This document shows, one piece after another, positions 1 through 12,173 of a stretch of 64,000 bases of DNA. The notes under the pieces are model-generated. The model saw only the letters and a list, made by a program, of their open reading frames with translations, was not told where the DNA came from and did no database searches. This DNA is from Membranipora membranacea (taxonomy: Eukaryota; Bryozoa; Gymnolaemata; Cheilostomatida; Membraniporidae), in assembly GCA_914767715.1 (NCBI GenBank), contig OU612072.1:1304001-1368000 (forward strand), read 5' to 3'. Within the stretch, counting starts at the first letter, position 1. Each line of letters starts with the position of its first letter. The translations under genes and the position numbers were made by a program.

Positions 1-401
1 ACGCCGATCGTCTCAATGGGGCAACTCACCAATGAGCTTCGCGGTCAGTCTGCCCAATATTTATATCAATTTTTGCAAGTAAAAGTGAAAGTAGTCCATG
101 TTGAGTATAAAACCGAAGAGTTGTTTTTAGGCTATTTCATTCAAAACTTATTGGGCAGTTGCAAATGCGACCCAATAGAGGTTTCTCAAGATAAGAAACA
201 AGGCTATCAATGAATTTCTGAGAAAAAGGCTGTTTGCCAAACACACACCGTTGTTAAGGGGATCGACTTCCGAATAAGCATTTGTGTATTGTCTAGAGGC
301 AAATATCTGAACCACTTTTAAAAAAAAAGGAAAACAAAGAAGTCTGTGGGGTTTAATTCCTGGAAAGTCTTATTTTTTACATTTTTCAGCCCATTTCATT
401 C
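1..401. other. Left flank, no recognised gene
   Basis: No convincing gene is visible. A 65-codon open frame at 16-213 (+) has no recognisable domain and no splice support. Positions 333-390 are nearly identical to 5498-5557, on the far side of the Ty3 element, so the retrotransposon lies beside or inside an older duplicated sequence. Confidence 0.5.
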
Positions 402-595
402 TGTAGAGTACTATGTGAGTAATGGTATTACCTTAGTAAGAGTAGGCTTGATCCTAGTTCAGCTGTACTTCTCAGGTAATCTCCAGTTACAAGTTGCACC
501 TTCAGGCTCTGCACATCGACTGCCTTCCTTCCGTATTTGTCCTTCACCTTCTTATGATGACCTCATACACAATCACGTGATGTTCTATCACTACA
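402..595 (-). repeat. 3' LTR
   Basis: 194-bp terminal repeat (TGTAG...CTACA), nearly identical to 5044-5237. It lies downstream of the polypurine tract, so it is the 3' LTR of the minus-strand element. Confidence 0.95.
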
Positions 596-832
596 TCTCC
601 CCTTTAGTTTTCACCATATAGTAAATCCCCGACAGGTGCAACGGCACCATCAAACTGGAACAATCAATCTTCACACCACGCATCAGTATCTTTGTATGTC
701 ATATAAATGTCCATGCTAACAATGTATGTACAATAAGTATATGGGAAAACTAACAAAAATGAACAGAACAATATTTACATTTGGACGAACAGTGGACGAA
801 CATTAATAAGAAATTGTCTTTTCTCTCTATTG

Positions 833-1494
833 TTACGTGGTGTATTTCAGGATAACTCGCTGAAATTCCACAGCCCATTCGTCTAATATCTGCTGTGTAA
901 CATGTAGTCCGTCTCTTAGGTACCGGTCCCGGAATGCATAGTGCTGTTTCTTTCTATGGACAATCCTATTATTAAGGCACGGTGCAAGCACATTGTACTT
1001 TGTATTGAATCTCATGATGTGGCGATTCTCTGTCGCAACGTGACCTCAAATCTTAGCATTCCAATCGTTATAAAACGATGTCATTATTGGGCGTCGAGCT
1101 GTTAGTCCATTATACATCGTAAAGTTCATGGGGAATAGCGGACAGACAACTGGTGTAGAAATGACAGCTCGTTATAAAATGGTGCAAATAGTTGATGTAC
1201 TGTGTGTAAGTTGTGACCACAAAAAGCAACTTCCCTTCTACTTCTATGGAGAGAGGTAAACCTCAATGGTCCAACTAGAATATACACGTGCTTATCAATG
1301 AACAAACGTCTATTGTCAATCATGTACTTCCTGGCCCCCTCCCAATCGAGACCATTTATAGATATTACTTCAACATCTGGTATCGTGAGACGCCTCACTA
1401 GAGAGTTACCCAATACAATAAATGTCCTAGAGTTCATCTGTAAATATAAATGAATACGTGATTGGTTGTGTGCACCGATAGAAAAAAGGAACAA
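833..1494 (-). pseudogene. Accessory ORF of the Ty3 element, SGNH-hydrolase-like, broken
   Basis: Two open frames (1494-1126 and 1015-833) lie between the end of pol and the 3' LTR. The first holds an N-terminal strand followed by LGNSLVRRL, which resembles SGNH/GDSL block I, and later ILVGPLRF, which resembles the strand with the block III glycine. The second ends in DGLHVTQQILDEW, which resembles the block V D-x-x-H of SGNH hydrolases. Stops separate the pieces, so the present copy is dead. Known: SGNH hydrolases are esterases or acyltransferases with this block order, and some retroelements have captured accessory domains. Inferred: this element family carried an SGNH-like protein after pol. 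The match rests on short motifs only. Confidence 0.45.
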
Positions 1495-1523
1495 AAAATT
1501 TGAACATAAACAGGTAGACTTAG

Positions 1524-2440
1524 CTAGTATTCTTCATCATAGCGTTTGGGAGCTCTGATGGGTCTGTTACTGCGACTACGTTTGATAGGTGCAATGGCAC
1601 CTGCATATTGGTTGGCAGCAAAAGCTACCTTAGACTGTTTAGTGGCAATGGCCACTTTGGACTGGTTGGCGGCAATAGCTACCTTACATTTACGCCCTAC
1701 TTCAGGTGCACTAGCACCCAACGAACTTGAGGCAACGACTGTAGAGGCGCATCGGCACCTGCGACTTGTTCCGGTGCAAGAGCACCAGTGACTGGTGTTG
1801 GTGCAACAGTACCAACCGGACTTTGATGCTCGTATCGTTCAGAGGCCACAGCCTCTGTGACTGGTGGGGAAGCATAAGCTCCCGCCAAATTATCGGACGC
1901 GACTGCTACCTGTACTGCCGATGGTGGAGGTATGAGCTCTTGACCTTCTCTTCTGTTTTCAGATACTATAAGTGTTGTGGGATCAGGGACCTTGGTGATC
2001 TGTGCTCGATTTCTTCGTAGAATCGACCCATCTTTCTCTAATAACACTTCTCGTCCATTCGTTCCCACAACTATAGCTATCTGGGGTTTTCTCTTCGTAC
2101 CGTCAACAACTCTGACTTGCTGCAACAATCTCAAAGGACTTCTTTCCCTCACAGCGAATCTTTTGTTGTAATTAGTTGCTAGACGTGACTTGATTGCAGT
2201 ATCTTTGGATTTGAATCGATTCACATCTACAGATCTGAAGTTGTTAATTCCCATAGAATTGAGTCCTCTTCCAAAGAGAAGCATTGCTGGTGAGTAACCA
2301 TTTTCTAATGGTGTGTCGCGATAACTGCAGAGTGCTGCCTGTAAATTGATGTTTTTGTTCAAAAATCCTTTAACTGTTTGTACTGCTCGTTCAGCTTCGC
2401 CATTACTTTGTCCTCTATGCGGTGCTGAAGTAATGTGATT
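1524..2440 (-). pseudogene. Ty3 integrase C-terminal remnant
   Basis: The frame opens with the end of the retroviral-type integrase core (QSNGEAERAVQTVK, containing the third acidic residue of DDE) and continues with the usual C-terminal part (YSPAMLLFGRGL) and a basic tail. The first two catalytic aspartates, the HHCC finger and the end of RNase H are missing: the frame is joined abruptly to RNase H near 2440-2450, indicating an internal deletion of roughly 1 kb. The tail is low-complexity, with repeats of the type KVAIA and G-A-x-A-P, and a frame change occurs near 1720. Confidence 0.85.
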
Positions 2441-3960
2441 CTTTATCTCCTAACACCGATATCAATGGTTTGTGATCTGTCTCTATCCTGAATTTTCTTC
2501 CTGCTAGATAGTAATGAAACTTCTCACATCCCCAACAAATTGCTAGAGCCTCCTTTTCTATTTGTGCGTATCTCGTTTCAGCCGGATTCATCGATCTTGA
2601 AGCGAATGCCACAGGTTTCCAACTGCCTTCCACTTTTTGCAATATAGCAGCTCCTAGACCATATGAGCTAGCGTCTGTACTTAGCAACGTCTCTGCTTCC
2701 AACTGGTAGGGAGTGACGGTTGGAGCTCTGGCCAGTTTCCGCTTTAACTCTTCAAATTGAATTTGTTGTTCAGCGTTCCATATCCACTCTCTGTCTTTCT
2801 GTAACAGTTGTCTCAACGCTGAAGTGTCTTCTGCCAATGTTGCTGTGAACTTGCCAATGTAATTCACAATTCCAAAGAATCTACGTAATTCCTTCCTGTT
2901 CTTTGGTGCAGCGAATTCTGTGATTGCTTTAGTCTTCTCTGGATCTACGTGAATTCCTTCATTGTTGATAATGTGTCCCAAGAACTCCACTTCTGGCCTG
3001 CTAAATACACACTTATCTGGATTCAACGTAATACCTGCTGTACTCAATCTCTATATCACTGCTTCTAACCTAGCATCATGTTCTTCTTGTGTTTCACCAC
3101 AGATAAGTATGTCATCCATCTGACAGATCACACCTTCCAACCCTTCCAATACTTTTAGCATTTCACGCTGAAAGATTTCTGGAGCAGATGATATTCCAAA
3201 TGGTAATCGTCGACAAAATACCTCCCGAACGGTGTGATAAACGTTGTCAGTTTCTGGGCTTGCTCGCTTAGTCTAAGCTGCCAATAACCTGAGTTTGCAT
3301 CCAGTTGACTAAATATTTTCGCACTTCCCAGGGCACTTAGCGTCTCTTCTGTAGTTGGTAATGGGTAGTATTCTCTCAACACTGCCTGGTTCAGTCGGGT
3401 AAAATCAATGCATACGCGGATACTTTGATTTTTCTTTGGCACGACTATACAGGGCGCACACCATTTTGTTGGAGCTTTTATTTTCTGAATAACTCCCAAT
3501 GACTCCATCCTGTCAAGTTCCTTCTTTAGAGGTCCACGTCTTGCTGCTGCTATTCTTCTAGGTACAGCCTGTGCAAACGGAATTGCGTCCTCTCTTAGTG
3601 TTATATTCACTGATGTTTTCATTGATCCAAGTCCCGTGAACAGTTTTGGAAACCTATCCACCCAAGTATTCTCACTGACTGAGTTTATGAACTTTATGAG
3701 ATTCAGCTTCTTTATTGTAGGCTTTCCTAGGAGAGGAGTTACTAAGCCGTTGACAAAGAATATAGTTTCCTCCACTTCACTGTGTTTAGTCTTCAAGGAC
3801 ACTATAGCTTTTCCAGCCACTTGCAAGAGTTGATTCCCAGCTGCCCTCAACTTCTTGTTTGTAGGGGTCAGTTTCATCCTCAGCTCCCTATTAAGTTCGG
3901 CCGGTATTGCTGTAACTGCTGCTCCTGAATCTACTTTAAAATTTATTTTCTTGTTATTGT
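2415..3960 (-). pseudogene. Ty3 pol: protease, reverse transcriptase, RNase H (broken)
   Basis: Read downward, the frame shows an aspartic protease site (DSGAAVTAIP near 3940-3905), RT blocks (KWCAPCIVVPKK; FSQLDANSGYWQLRL; FITPFGRYF), the polymerase active site as QMDD near 3115, and RNase H (STDASSYGLGAAI, then TDHKPLI). Known role: copying element RNA into DNA in cytoplasmic particles. A frameshift at about 3215-3225, just after the PFG block, and an in-frame stop near 3050 inactivate it. RNase H stops after its TDHKPL block because of the deletion at about 2440. Confidence 0.9.
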
Positions 3961-4012
3961 TGACTGTTATTTCTGAGAACCATGCTGAATCTGTCTCTGT
4001 AACTGTATCTAG

Positions 4013-4870
4013 TCATAAATCATCTGCTAGAAATAGGCTGTCAGTTTCCTCGACCAAGTGATCCGTCATTCTTGAATTGAGTTCACTTATCGATTTACCC
4101 TTCTTTTCACACACTACTGACTTCGCCCAGTGTCCCTTCTCACTGCAGACTTTGCACGTTGTGTGTTTGGCTGGACAGTTCTTTCCTCTGTGAAATGATT
4201 TCAGACAGAATTTACATGGAGTATCTGCTGAAGCATATGCTGCTGATGAATATTCTGCTTTCTTCTTGTAGTCTTGTCTGCTACTAACATAGTCGATGTT
4301 CTCATCATTCCCTTCATTGAATTTTGATGTCTGCTGGTGGTTGCTGACCCATTGTTTGGCCTTTTGTATGCACTTGTTGAGATCCGAATCATCTAAGTCG
4401 ATCAGGTATTCACGTAGTTTACTATCACGCACTCCTACTACAATTCGATCCCTCACCAAGTCGCCTTTGACCGTACCCTATTCACAGTGATCTGCTTGGT
4501 TCTGCAGCTCCACGATATATTGATGAATGCTTTTCTCGCCTTGTTTCATCGTGTTGAACTTCGCTCTTTCGTATATAACGTTCTTGACTGGTTCAAAATA
4601 GTTATCAAACATACGGATAGTGTTTGCTAATGTTTCCTTCTTATTCTCTACTGACTCATCATATTCAAACTGAGCATAAATTGGCACACTCTCATTACCC
4701 ATTTGCACCAGCATGTTAGATATTTGTTCAGGCTCAGACATAGCAGCATATTTCTTAGCGATCTTATAAATGTCAAATTGCATCTTGAATGTCTTCCAGG
4801 CAGCGGATAAATTACCACTGGAAAAGTCTATTCTCTTACAGAATTTGTCGTCTTTCAATCCTTCTGCCAT
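4013..4870 (-). pseudogene. Ty3 gag with zinc knuckles, premature stop
   Basis: The ORF begins MAEGLKDDKF at 4870 and runs to 4013. The first half is a capsid-type helical region. The second half has a canonical CCHC knuckle (C-x2-C-x4-H-x4-C, CKFCLKSFH...) and a second, irregular one (CKVCSEKGH, with six residues before the last Cys). A TAG codon at 4480-4478 interrupts an otherwise continuous frame. The terminal TGA at 4015-4013 is followed in the same frame by protease, so gag and pol share one frame. Confidence 0.88.
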
Positions 4871-5043
4871 TCTCTATTAGTCAATATATACCTTGTAGAT
4901 AGGGATCAATGTTCTTCTAATCATAAACTGAGTTACGGTCACTTTTTCTCATGAAAGAAAATTTTCCCGCCAAATTTTTCTAAGAGTAATTGGCCTCTGT
5001 ATCTATTCAAGTATTTCCAGAATGACTTTGACTTCTGGCACCA

Positions 5044-5237
5044 TGTAGAGTACTATGTGAGTAATGGTATTACCTTAGTAAGAGTAGGCTTGATCCTAGT
5101 TCAGCTGTACTTCTCATGTAATCTCCAGTTACAAGTTGCACCTTCAGGCTCTGCACATCGACTGCCTTCCTTCCGTATTTGTCCTTCACCTTCTTATGAT
5201 GACCTCATACACAATCACGTGATGTTCTATCACTACA
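5044..5237 (-). repeat. 5' LTR
   Basis: 194-bp terminal repeat matching 402-595. The primer-binding site follows immediately on the minus strand and the target-site duplication CATTC lies at 5238-5242. It is expected to hold the promoter; I could not place a TATA box with confidence. Confidence 0.95.
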
Positions 5238-7166
5238 CATTCAAAAAAGCTAGACTGCTTTTTTTCTAAGACAAAACTGTGTAGGCCTACAATAGTACTT
5301 TTCAAGCTACACATGCAAACGATATGTATTATACAAAATAGACTCATTGAATATATCATTCAATACTTGAATGCCATGAGCCAATTTTGTTAAGCTTTGT
5401 TTAATCACTTCTTTAATCATAACCATGAAATCAATCAATGACCGTTGGTTTCCCAACGCAGATCGTTTATTAAATATTTCTAGCTGCAGCATCATAAAAA
5501 CAAAGAAGTCGTGGGGTTTAATTCCTGGAAAGTCTTATTGTTAACATTTTGCTGAGAAAAAACTGGGAATAATAGTACTTTTCAAGCAGCTACATTATGG
5601 TAATCACAGATATGTGATGAGATTACTGAACTGCCTATCATTCAAATATCAATGGATTTCTGATTCAATAATGTCGTACCATCTACATCTACATGCCGGG
5701 TCATATTCACCTGAGTCAGTATGATCACACCATGTTGGCTTTTTTTTGTGATCATGGTTTTGAGAACTTCCCATTGATGTATAATTGCTTCCTTTACTAT
5801 AACCTTAGCTCTTCAATAAAGAACTAGAAATGAGGTGGTAAAGTAACGGCTTTCAATGCCATAACGTGAGGCTAAACATGCTGTATTCAGTAGCTTGCTC
5901 GGAGCCTTAATAGCACTAGGCAGTGCAGGAGTACTGGTTTGAGTAAAGGCAGGCTCTCTCACTCTCTTCTGATTGAATCCCCCTCAGGTTCTTTCAGAAT
6001 GTGACAGATAATTCCCTGTGTTTTTGAGCACTCGACATGAATATCTTGAGAAATCAGTAGGATGTTGCAAGCAACAATTTATGTTCCCTAAGTGGAGCAG
6101 AGAAGTGAGCGCGTTGCCCAGCATTGAGTTTCCTCGGAGAGACTGATTGATATGTTATTATTATACCAGAGCCTTGCTCTGAGCAATGCTGATGATATAC
6201 TCATACTAACATGTATGTAGATAAGCAACAAGTGTGGTACAGAATGGCCAAATTTGGAAATCATAATAATGTAATGAACTTAAAGAGGGCTATGCATACT
6301 TAGACATGATGTGTGACAACAAGACTGTGATACAGAATTATATGTTATAGTTTTTATAAAGGGTCGCAAAAATTTCCCACTTCGCAGATTGCTAAGAGCA
6401 ATTCTAGATGACTTAATGTTAGCTAGAGTTTACTATAGCTAGTGGATGACTTAATAAAAGGTAGCACAAAGTTTTGGCTAGCTATGGGTCAATCAAAAGT
6501 AACGAGGGCGTGTAAAAGTTAGCTAGGTTTAAATTTAGCTACTTCAAGAGTGCGCGATATGGCGAAATTTTCCTACTGTGAATACTTTACCCTTCTAAGT
6601 AAGTAAGTACTGATTTAATTTTTATCATTTTGTTTGAGCTGTAATAGGGTAAAGTTATGATATGTTGATACCTCAAATATTTAGCACTCTAAACCCAAAC
6701 TGAAAATACAACCAACGACCCTAAGGCTCAAGCATAAAATAGATGGCTGTAGATTGATTGATTAATTCATTTATTTACTTTGGTGCTAAAATTCGTAACA
6801 GGTGATGGGGATCATTGAAGCATGGAATACAAGTTAATAAAGATAAAAAATACTTTCACAACAAGAGATTGGCAGAAACAAATTGTGACAAAGATAAATC
6901 CGTACAGTCCTCAGGCCTCTGAGATGTGTTGACATGTTATTTTCCGTATTTTATTGTATAACTACTTCTATCGATAAGTGGAATAAGAATAAGTGGAATC
7001 ACATTATTTATTCACATAGACAATAATGAGGACATTGGTAGTCGTGCTGATTAAACATATCATGAGAAACTGAGCAGCTGACAGCTTACATTCTGTGAGT
7101 GGTTATATATTCACTGGTAATATGATGAAGAAGTGAATTAACAGAGAGACAGACACTCATACCACC
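5238..7166. other. Intergenic, no recognised gene
   Basis: No coding sequence with domain or splice support. The 5498-5557 segment repeats 333-390. The rest is AT-rich single-copy-looking DNA. The region before 7167 should contain the promoter of the NHL gene; a TATA-like TTATATAT at 7103-7110 lies about 60 bp before its ATG. Confidence 0.5.
7101..7112 (+). promoter_or_regulatory. Possible TATA element of the NHL-protein gene
   Basis: A TTATATATT run lies about 57-64 bp before the start codon at 7167, a plausible distance for a TATA box with a short leader. It stands in a sequence block (about 7050-7100) that is partly repeated at 12430-12490. Confidence 0.3.
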
Positions 7167-10100
7167 ATGAGGACGATCTCCTTATTAACCACTGTAAGAT
7201 CTTATATCTGTGTTTAAGACTGAGCTATATCTTTTAGATTCCATTTTGGATTGAGGAATATATTGTTTAGATGCCAAAAAATGCTGAGTTAAATTGCTCT
7301 GTGTTATCTGAATGAGATGGGTGTAATATAACCCTCTACTCTGACTGATTCATTCCCACTTGAAAACAAGACAAGTATACATAGGATTTCAGCAGCTAAT
7401 GAACGCACTTAGAATCTTGTGTTTTGTAATTTGTGTTTCATTGTGACTTGTATAAGTCGCTTGGCGTTCATTCATAAGCTTCTTCTTTAATAACAAAAGT
7501 AGTCTTATTTTCGTGTACAGCTCTATACATCTACTCTGAATCACCAATTCAAATCCTACACAATTAAAAAATCAAAAATGCGTAATTGCTGCCTATCGTA
7601 TGGGAACTCATTGAACAGAAGCTGATCAGTAGATAGGAAAAATTATAAATTCAGGCAACAAAACTGTGGATAACAGGAAGAAGGCAGTGAAACACAGTCG
7701 TATACTACCTAATCCATCCATTTCGTGACTTTTACTTTCTATTTTCAGGTGAGCATCATATGGTGTGGAGCTCTCTGGGTTGTTGGCTCTTATGGCAAAC
7801 AAACACCGTTAGTTATACAATGCCATGGGTTTTTGTTTGTTTGTTTGCACAATAATCTGAATTTTGATTGCTATAATACAAAACAAAGATAGCTTTACAG
7901 AACATCATCCGCAAACACCAGCCTTGAATCAAGTTATTCTTAACTGTGTTGGCCCTGCTTTAAACCTCTGGTGTTTAAAGATAATATTTGTGTTCTCTTT
8001 CTGACATTAATCCCTGTGTTTATCGCAAGTGACTTACTGATACCACGATGCTGATCTTCAGGGCATGAACAGTGATAAAACCTAACGAGACCTATGTTAT
8101 CTTTGTTCTCCGTCCAACCATCAATTTATCTATCTACCCTTTTGCTTTAACAGGATCTCAATCGGTTCAAAAATCACGACCTACAAGACAGACCAGATTG
8201 AGTTTTACGCCTTCCATGTGGAGCAGGATGGTCTCTTCCCTTCTACGAGCCTGCTTATTTCCGATGGATGCTCTGTGAAATCCGTCGGACCTGATAGTAG
8301 CGATTTGATCACCGGCAAAGCCACCATTCTCGGTTATCAGGAGGGAGAAATCACTCAAGCTAGGTACGGCTACATCACAGGATTCTATCAGGTGCCCGCA
8401 TCTAAACAACTCATTATTGTTGACTATGAGAACCACTGTTTGCGTTGGCTTGAGAGGAAGGGCAACAACTGGAGCCGTCCCTTTATCGGGAAATGTCAGA
8501 TAGCTGGCTTCAGTGATGACAAAGGGGCGGAGAGATTCAGTCACCCCTATGCACTCATCCAAAAACAAAATGAGCCTGAGGTTGTGATGATCACTGACTG
8601 GGGGAATAGTGCTGTGAGAGAGATTAATATAAAGAGTGTCACGAGCAGGACCCTGATACAGAACTCGGACCTGAACGGACCACGAGGACTCGCTCAAGAC
8701 TCAACTACCGGCGACCTGTTCATTACCACTGACTTCGATGTGTTCCGATTCAATCTTGCTTCTAACACGCTAAGACCGTTGGCTGGTCAAACAAAGATTG
8801 GATTTAAGGATGGAGACTTCATAAGCACAATGTTTCACTACACGCGAGGTATTGTACAGCTGAATGAGTGGCAGTTGGCCGTCTCTGATGGGTTCAATCA
8901 CAGAGTTAGAGTTCTGGATATGCTGACTAACACGACTCACTCCATCTGCTCAGGTATAAAAGGCAGCACTGATTCAGACGACTTGTCTAAATGTACACTG
9001 GACGATCCTCAGAGTGTCACTGTTATTAATGGGACGCTGATTATCTCTGAGCACAAAAACATCCGCATTGTAGAAGGTAATTATAGCTAGCTACATGTTC
9101 CTGACAGATCCTAATTGACTGCCAATTTTGTATATCAATGTTTGTCCCTTGAGCTGCTGTAATTTGTAAAAGATATAGGCATAATTCTAATCTCACACAT
9201 ATTCTGGTATGAATGTTTCTCGTTATTACTGTATACTAATCTATGCATTATTCACACACAGTTAAAAACTCTACTGTAGGTACCACATACCATCCTCGTA
9301 CTCGACCACCAACAACACTGCCAACTACCACCCCCACTATGACCACTACGACCAATACGCCACTGCCTACCACCACCGATATGCCCTGTATATCCCGAAG
9401 TATACAGAAGGATATACCAGCAGGCGATGTGAGTGTGGATGTGAATGTGCTGCCGGAGATTGTGCTGACTCTAGAGCCAGGAGATCATATCTACACAATA
9501 CTGACAGCTAATGGAACAGAAGAGTGTCAGATTAATATAGCTGTTATATGTAAGTTCTTGTGTTATATCTTTCTTTCTTATCCTGTGACCAGTTGACATG
9601 TTCCTGAAGCTATTTATTTTAAAATAATGCACAGCGTGATCAAGTCCGATAAATATTTACATAAACGCTCTACATAAGTTGAACTCACCGCCTGGTGTTT
9701 GGTAAACTTCACCTTCAAACTATGATTGTAGCACCACCAGACCCATCCACAACCAATCAAACATCATTATCTGTAACCACTGCTGCTGCACCAAAGTGTG
9801 TCTCTAAGAACATGACGGCTGATATACCGGCTAACTTCACTACCGCTCAGGTGGAGATAACTCCAGGTACCAAACTGAGGCTGTCCGAGGGAGATCATGT
9901 GTACCAGAAATCAGAGGGGAACATCACATGTATCGTCAGGATCAGTGTTACTAACTCATGTAAGTAACAATGATAACAATAGACAAAGAATTATGAGCAC
10001 TGGTAGGAGACGGACATTACTTCGAAGATTAATTTGATGAGGGACATCATTGTAAAGCGCAACTTAATCAGCATAGATTTATCACATGCACAGTATGTCT

Positions 10101-12173
10101 TGAGCAGTAATACACGCCGTGGGTGGGGAGTCACTAACAGAGATTTCTTTGTTCATATGCTGTGAATCCTTGCAATTCGAAAATGTCTCACCTCAATCGC
10201 GTTTTATGCCTGTAGGGTAACTTCGACAACAAAACAAAATGCCTAAGTTAACTTCTGATATTTTTTTCAGATTTGCCGACATTTGAAACAACAAGCTGCC
10301 CTAAGGAGATAAGAGTGGTAACATCTAACCTTACAGACTTGGCAACAGTAGATCTGACCCCAGCTGACCCTGAGAATAATCAGCGGCTTACTCTACCTGC
10401 CGGGATATATCCTTACTCTCTGACTACTGCTAGTGGTCTCAACTGCACATTTCCCATCATGGTATTCGGTATGTTACATTGGTTGGCGCCGTAGGTTTAA
10501 CAACCATTATAGATTTCTTGATTCTGAACATCCGTAGAATCTGTTCACTAAAATCAGCTACAGCTACATCTCAACTATATATGGTTGCTCTCACATGCTT
10601 CAAGGGCAGACATCTTCCAGTGTTAATTTGTATATGAAATCAGTTTTCCCATGCAGGTCACCATATACTGTTAAAGTGAGATGGCGGTAATTTGGATTCA
10701 GATTCAATAGCTATGGCAAGCTACTTGGCAAATATTTCCAAGAGGTCGGCTGTAACATTACTGAGCTTTTGTACCAATCAATGATAAAAAATTGTTTCCG
10801 GCAATCATTACGAAGTTGCCATATGTTTGCTCGTGGTCAGATATGTTCCCCTATCTATGGATATATATCAGTGGATCTTATTGTTAAAAATAAATGATGG
10901 AGTTAGTAACAATAGACCTTAAAATTGGACTGCAAAGCAATGATGACACCATTGACACTACAAAATTCAGTGTCATTATATCACTCACAAATGGGTGCCT
11001 CAGTGACTTAACGCTAAACTCCTCTCTAGGTTTATTACTAAGTCTATGGGTTACCTGATACACATGAATTCAACATGAAAGTGTAATGCAGTTTAAAAAA
11101 TTCATGACATTTTATTATCATGTGGTAGCCCTAATGCTAGGGTAACAAGCAAATTAAATATGCCAATTAGTTGCTAATACATATAAACTGAATCAATATT
11201 GTAATAATGTCTGGGTATCTGATGTTTTGTAGATCATAACCTGAGAAGACAACTTATATTTATAGCTCAGTATAATGTTCAGTGCTCAGCACTATCAGAT
11301 GAGATATCTAAATCAGCTCTTAGCTCCGTATCTAATCATAACTTCAGACAAATAGAGGAGATATGTGGACATGGTCAGTAGGTTACGTGCGCCTAGTAAT
11401 CACCCAGTCTCTCACCTCTCACTGGATACTCACAACCTTACACACATTGATCAGGCTGAATAAGCTGATTAGCCTTGGAAAGTGTTTAATCGAATAAGCA
11501 ATTAATCTGAATATAACAGTCGACAGCAGGTATAAAAGTAGTAGTACTATGTGTTGCTGAGTTTGATCGATTATTCTAACTGTGAGTGCTTGCATATAAT
11601 ACAGCCATCTCATTTTTATCTCAGATTGTAAACGAGCCGGAGGAAGTGATGTCACATTCACCTGCTCTAATAATATCCTCACTATAGCCTGGGAAACAGA
11701 CAAGTTTTACAACGCAGAAACAACAGATTTGCCTGCGGATATCAAGCTTAGAGTAACCAATAGACTTATCAACAAAGGATCTATACTTTCAGTCTTCCTA
11801 CCAAGTGCAATGCCACCGTGAGTTATTGGTTCTTCATTTCACTATATTGCTTCCTGTTTGATATTATCAATGGTGTGAGGCTACCATCTGATGGTTAATG
11901 GCTGGACGCCTCTAAGCCGGAAACCGATTTCTTAAATGATGTCATAAACAAATGTGAGTGAAATTTTCTCCCGCCGGACTGATTGGAATGTTAGGCATTT
12001 TTGTAATCTCTACTCATTGATCCGATAATAGTGTACAGTATTTTATATATTTATCGATTTGCAGAGTTGTGTTTCCGATGAAACAGAGCAGTGGAGCTTA
12101 CGCAGATCTGAAGCTGGAGTCACACTGCACTGAGAATGAGGTTTATATCCCTCACACAGATTCATGTGCCTAA
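7167..12173 (+). CDS. Secreted NHL-repeat protein with repeated two-Cys modules
   Basis: Nine coding exons: 7167-7193, 7749-7807, 8154-9076, 9262-9549, 9732-9959, 10271-10468, 11233-11373, 11625-11817, 12065-12173. All junctions are GT-AG and phases agree, giving 721 residues. The start MRTISLLTTVSIIWCGALWV is a signal peptide split over exons 1-2. Exon 3 holds about five NHL-type blades (residues about 80-337; e.g. IVDYENHCLRWLER, VSDGFNHRVRVLDM), a beta-propeller. Exon 4 adds a Thr/Pro-rich, probably O-glycosylated linker. Exons 4, 5 and 6 each encode one copy of a module of about 50-55 residues with a Cys near each end and a central G-D-H-[IV]-Y or G-I-Y-x-Y. Introns 3-7 are all phase 1, so exons 4-7 are symmetric 1-1 exons. 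It ends HTDSCA-stop. No transmembrane segment is seen, so it is probably extracellular. I do not recognise the module as a named domain. Confidence 0.88.

Larger units (their letters stand above)
402..5237 (-). mobile_element. Ty3/gypsy LTR retrotransposon, decayed
   Basis: This is a nearly full-length but defective LTR retrotransposon read on the minus strand. Both 194-bp LTRs begin TGTAG and end CTACA, and the element is flanked by a perfect 5-bp target-site duplication, CATTC (397-401 and 5238-5242). Directly inside the 5' LTR is a primer-binding site starting TGGTGCCAGAAG (minus strand, 5043 downward). Directly before the 3' LTR is a purine tract AAAGGGGAGA (minus strand, about 605-596). 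The order is gag, protease, RT, RNase H, integrase remnant, then an extra ORF, which is Ty3/gypsy order. Nonsense codons, a frameshift and a deletion of the integrase core make it non-autonomous. The LTRs differ at only a few positions, so the insertion is fairly young. Confidence 0.95.

Noticed and set aside
8167-8697. 176-codon minus-strand open frame
   Set aside because: Antisense shadow of the NHL-repeat exon; the + strand has the domain pattern and splice-consistent frame.
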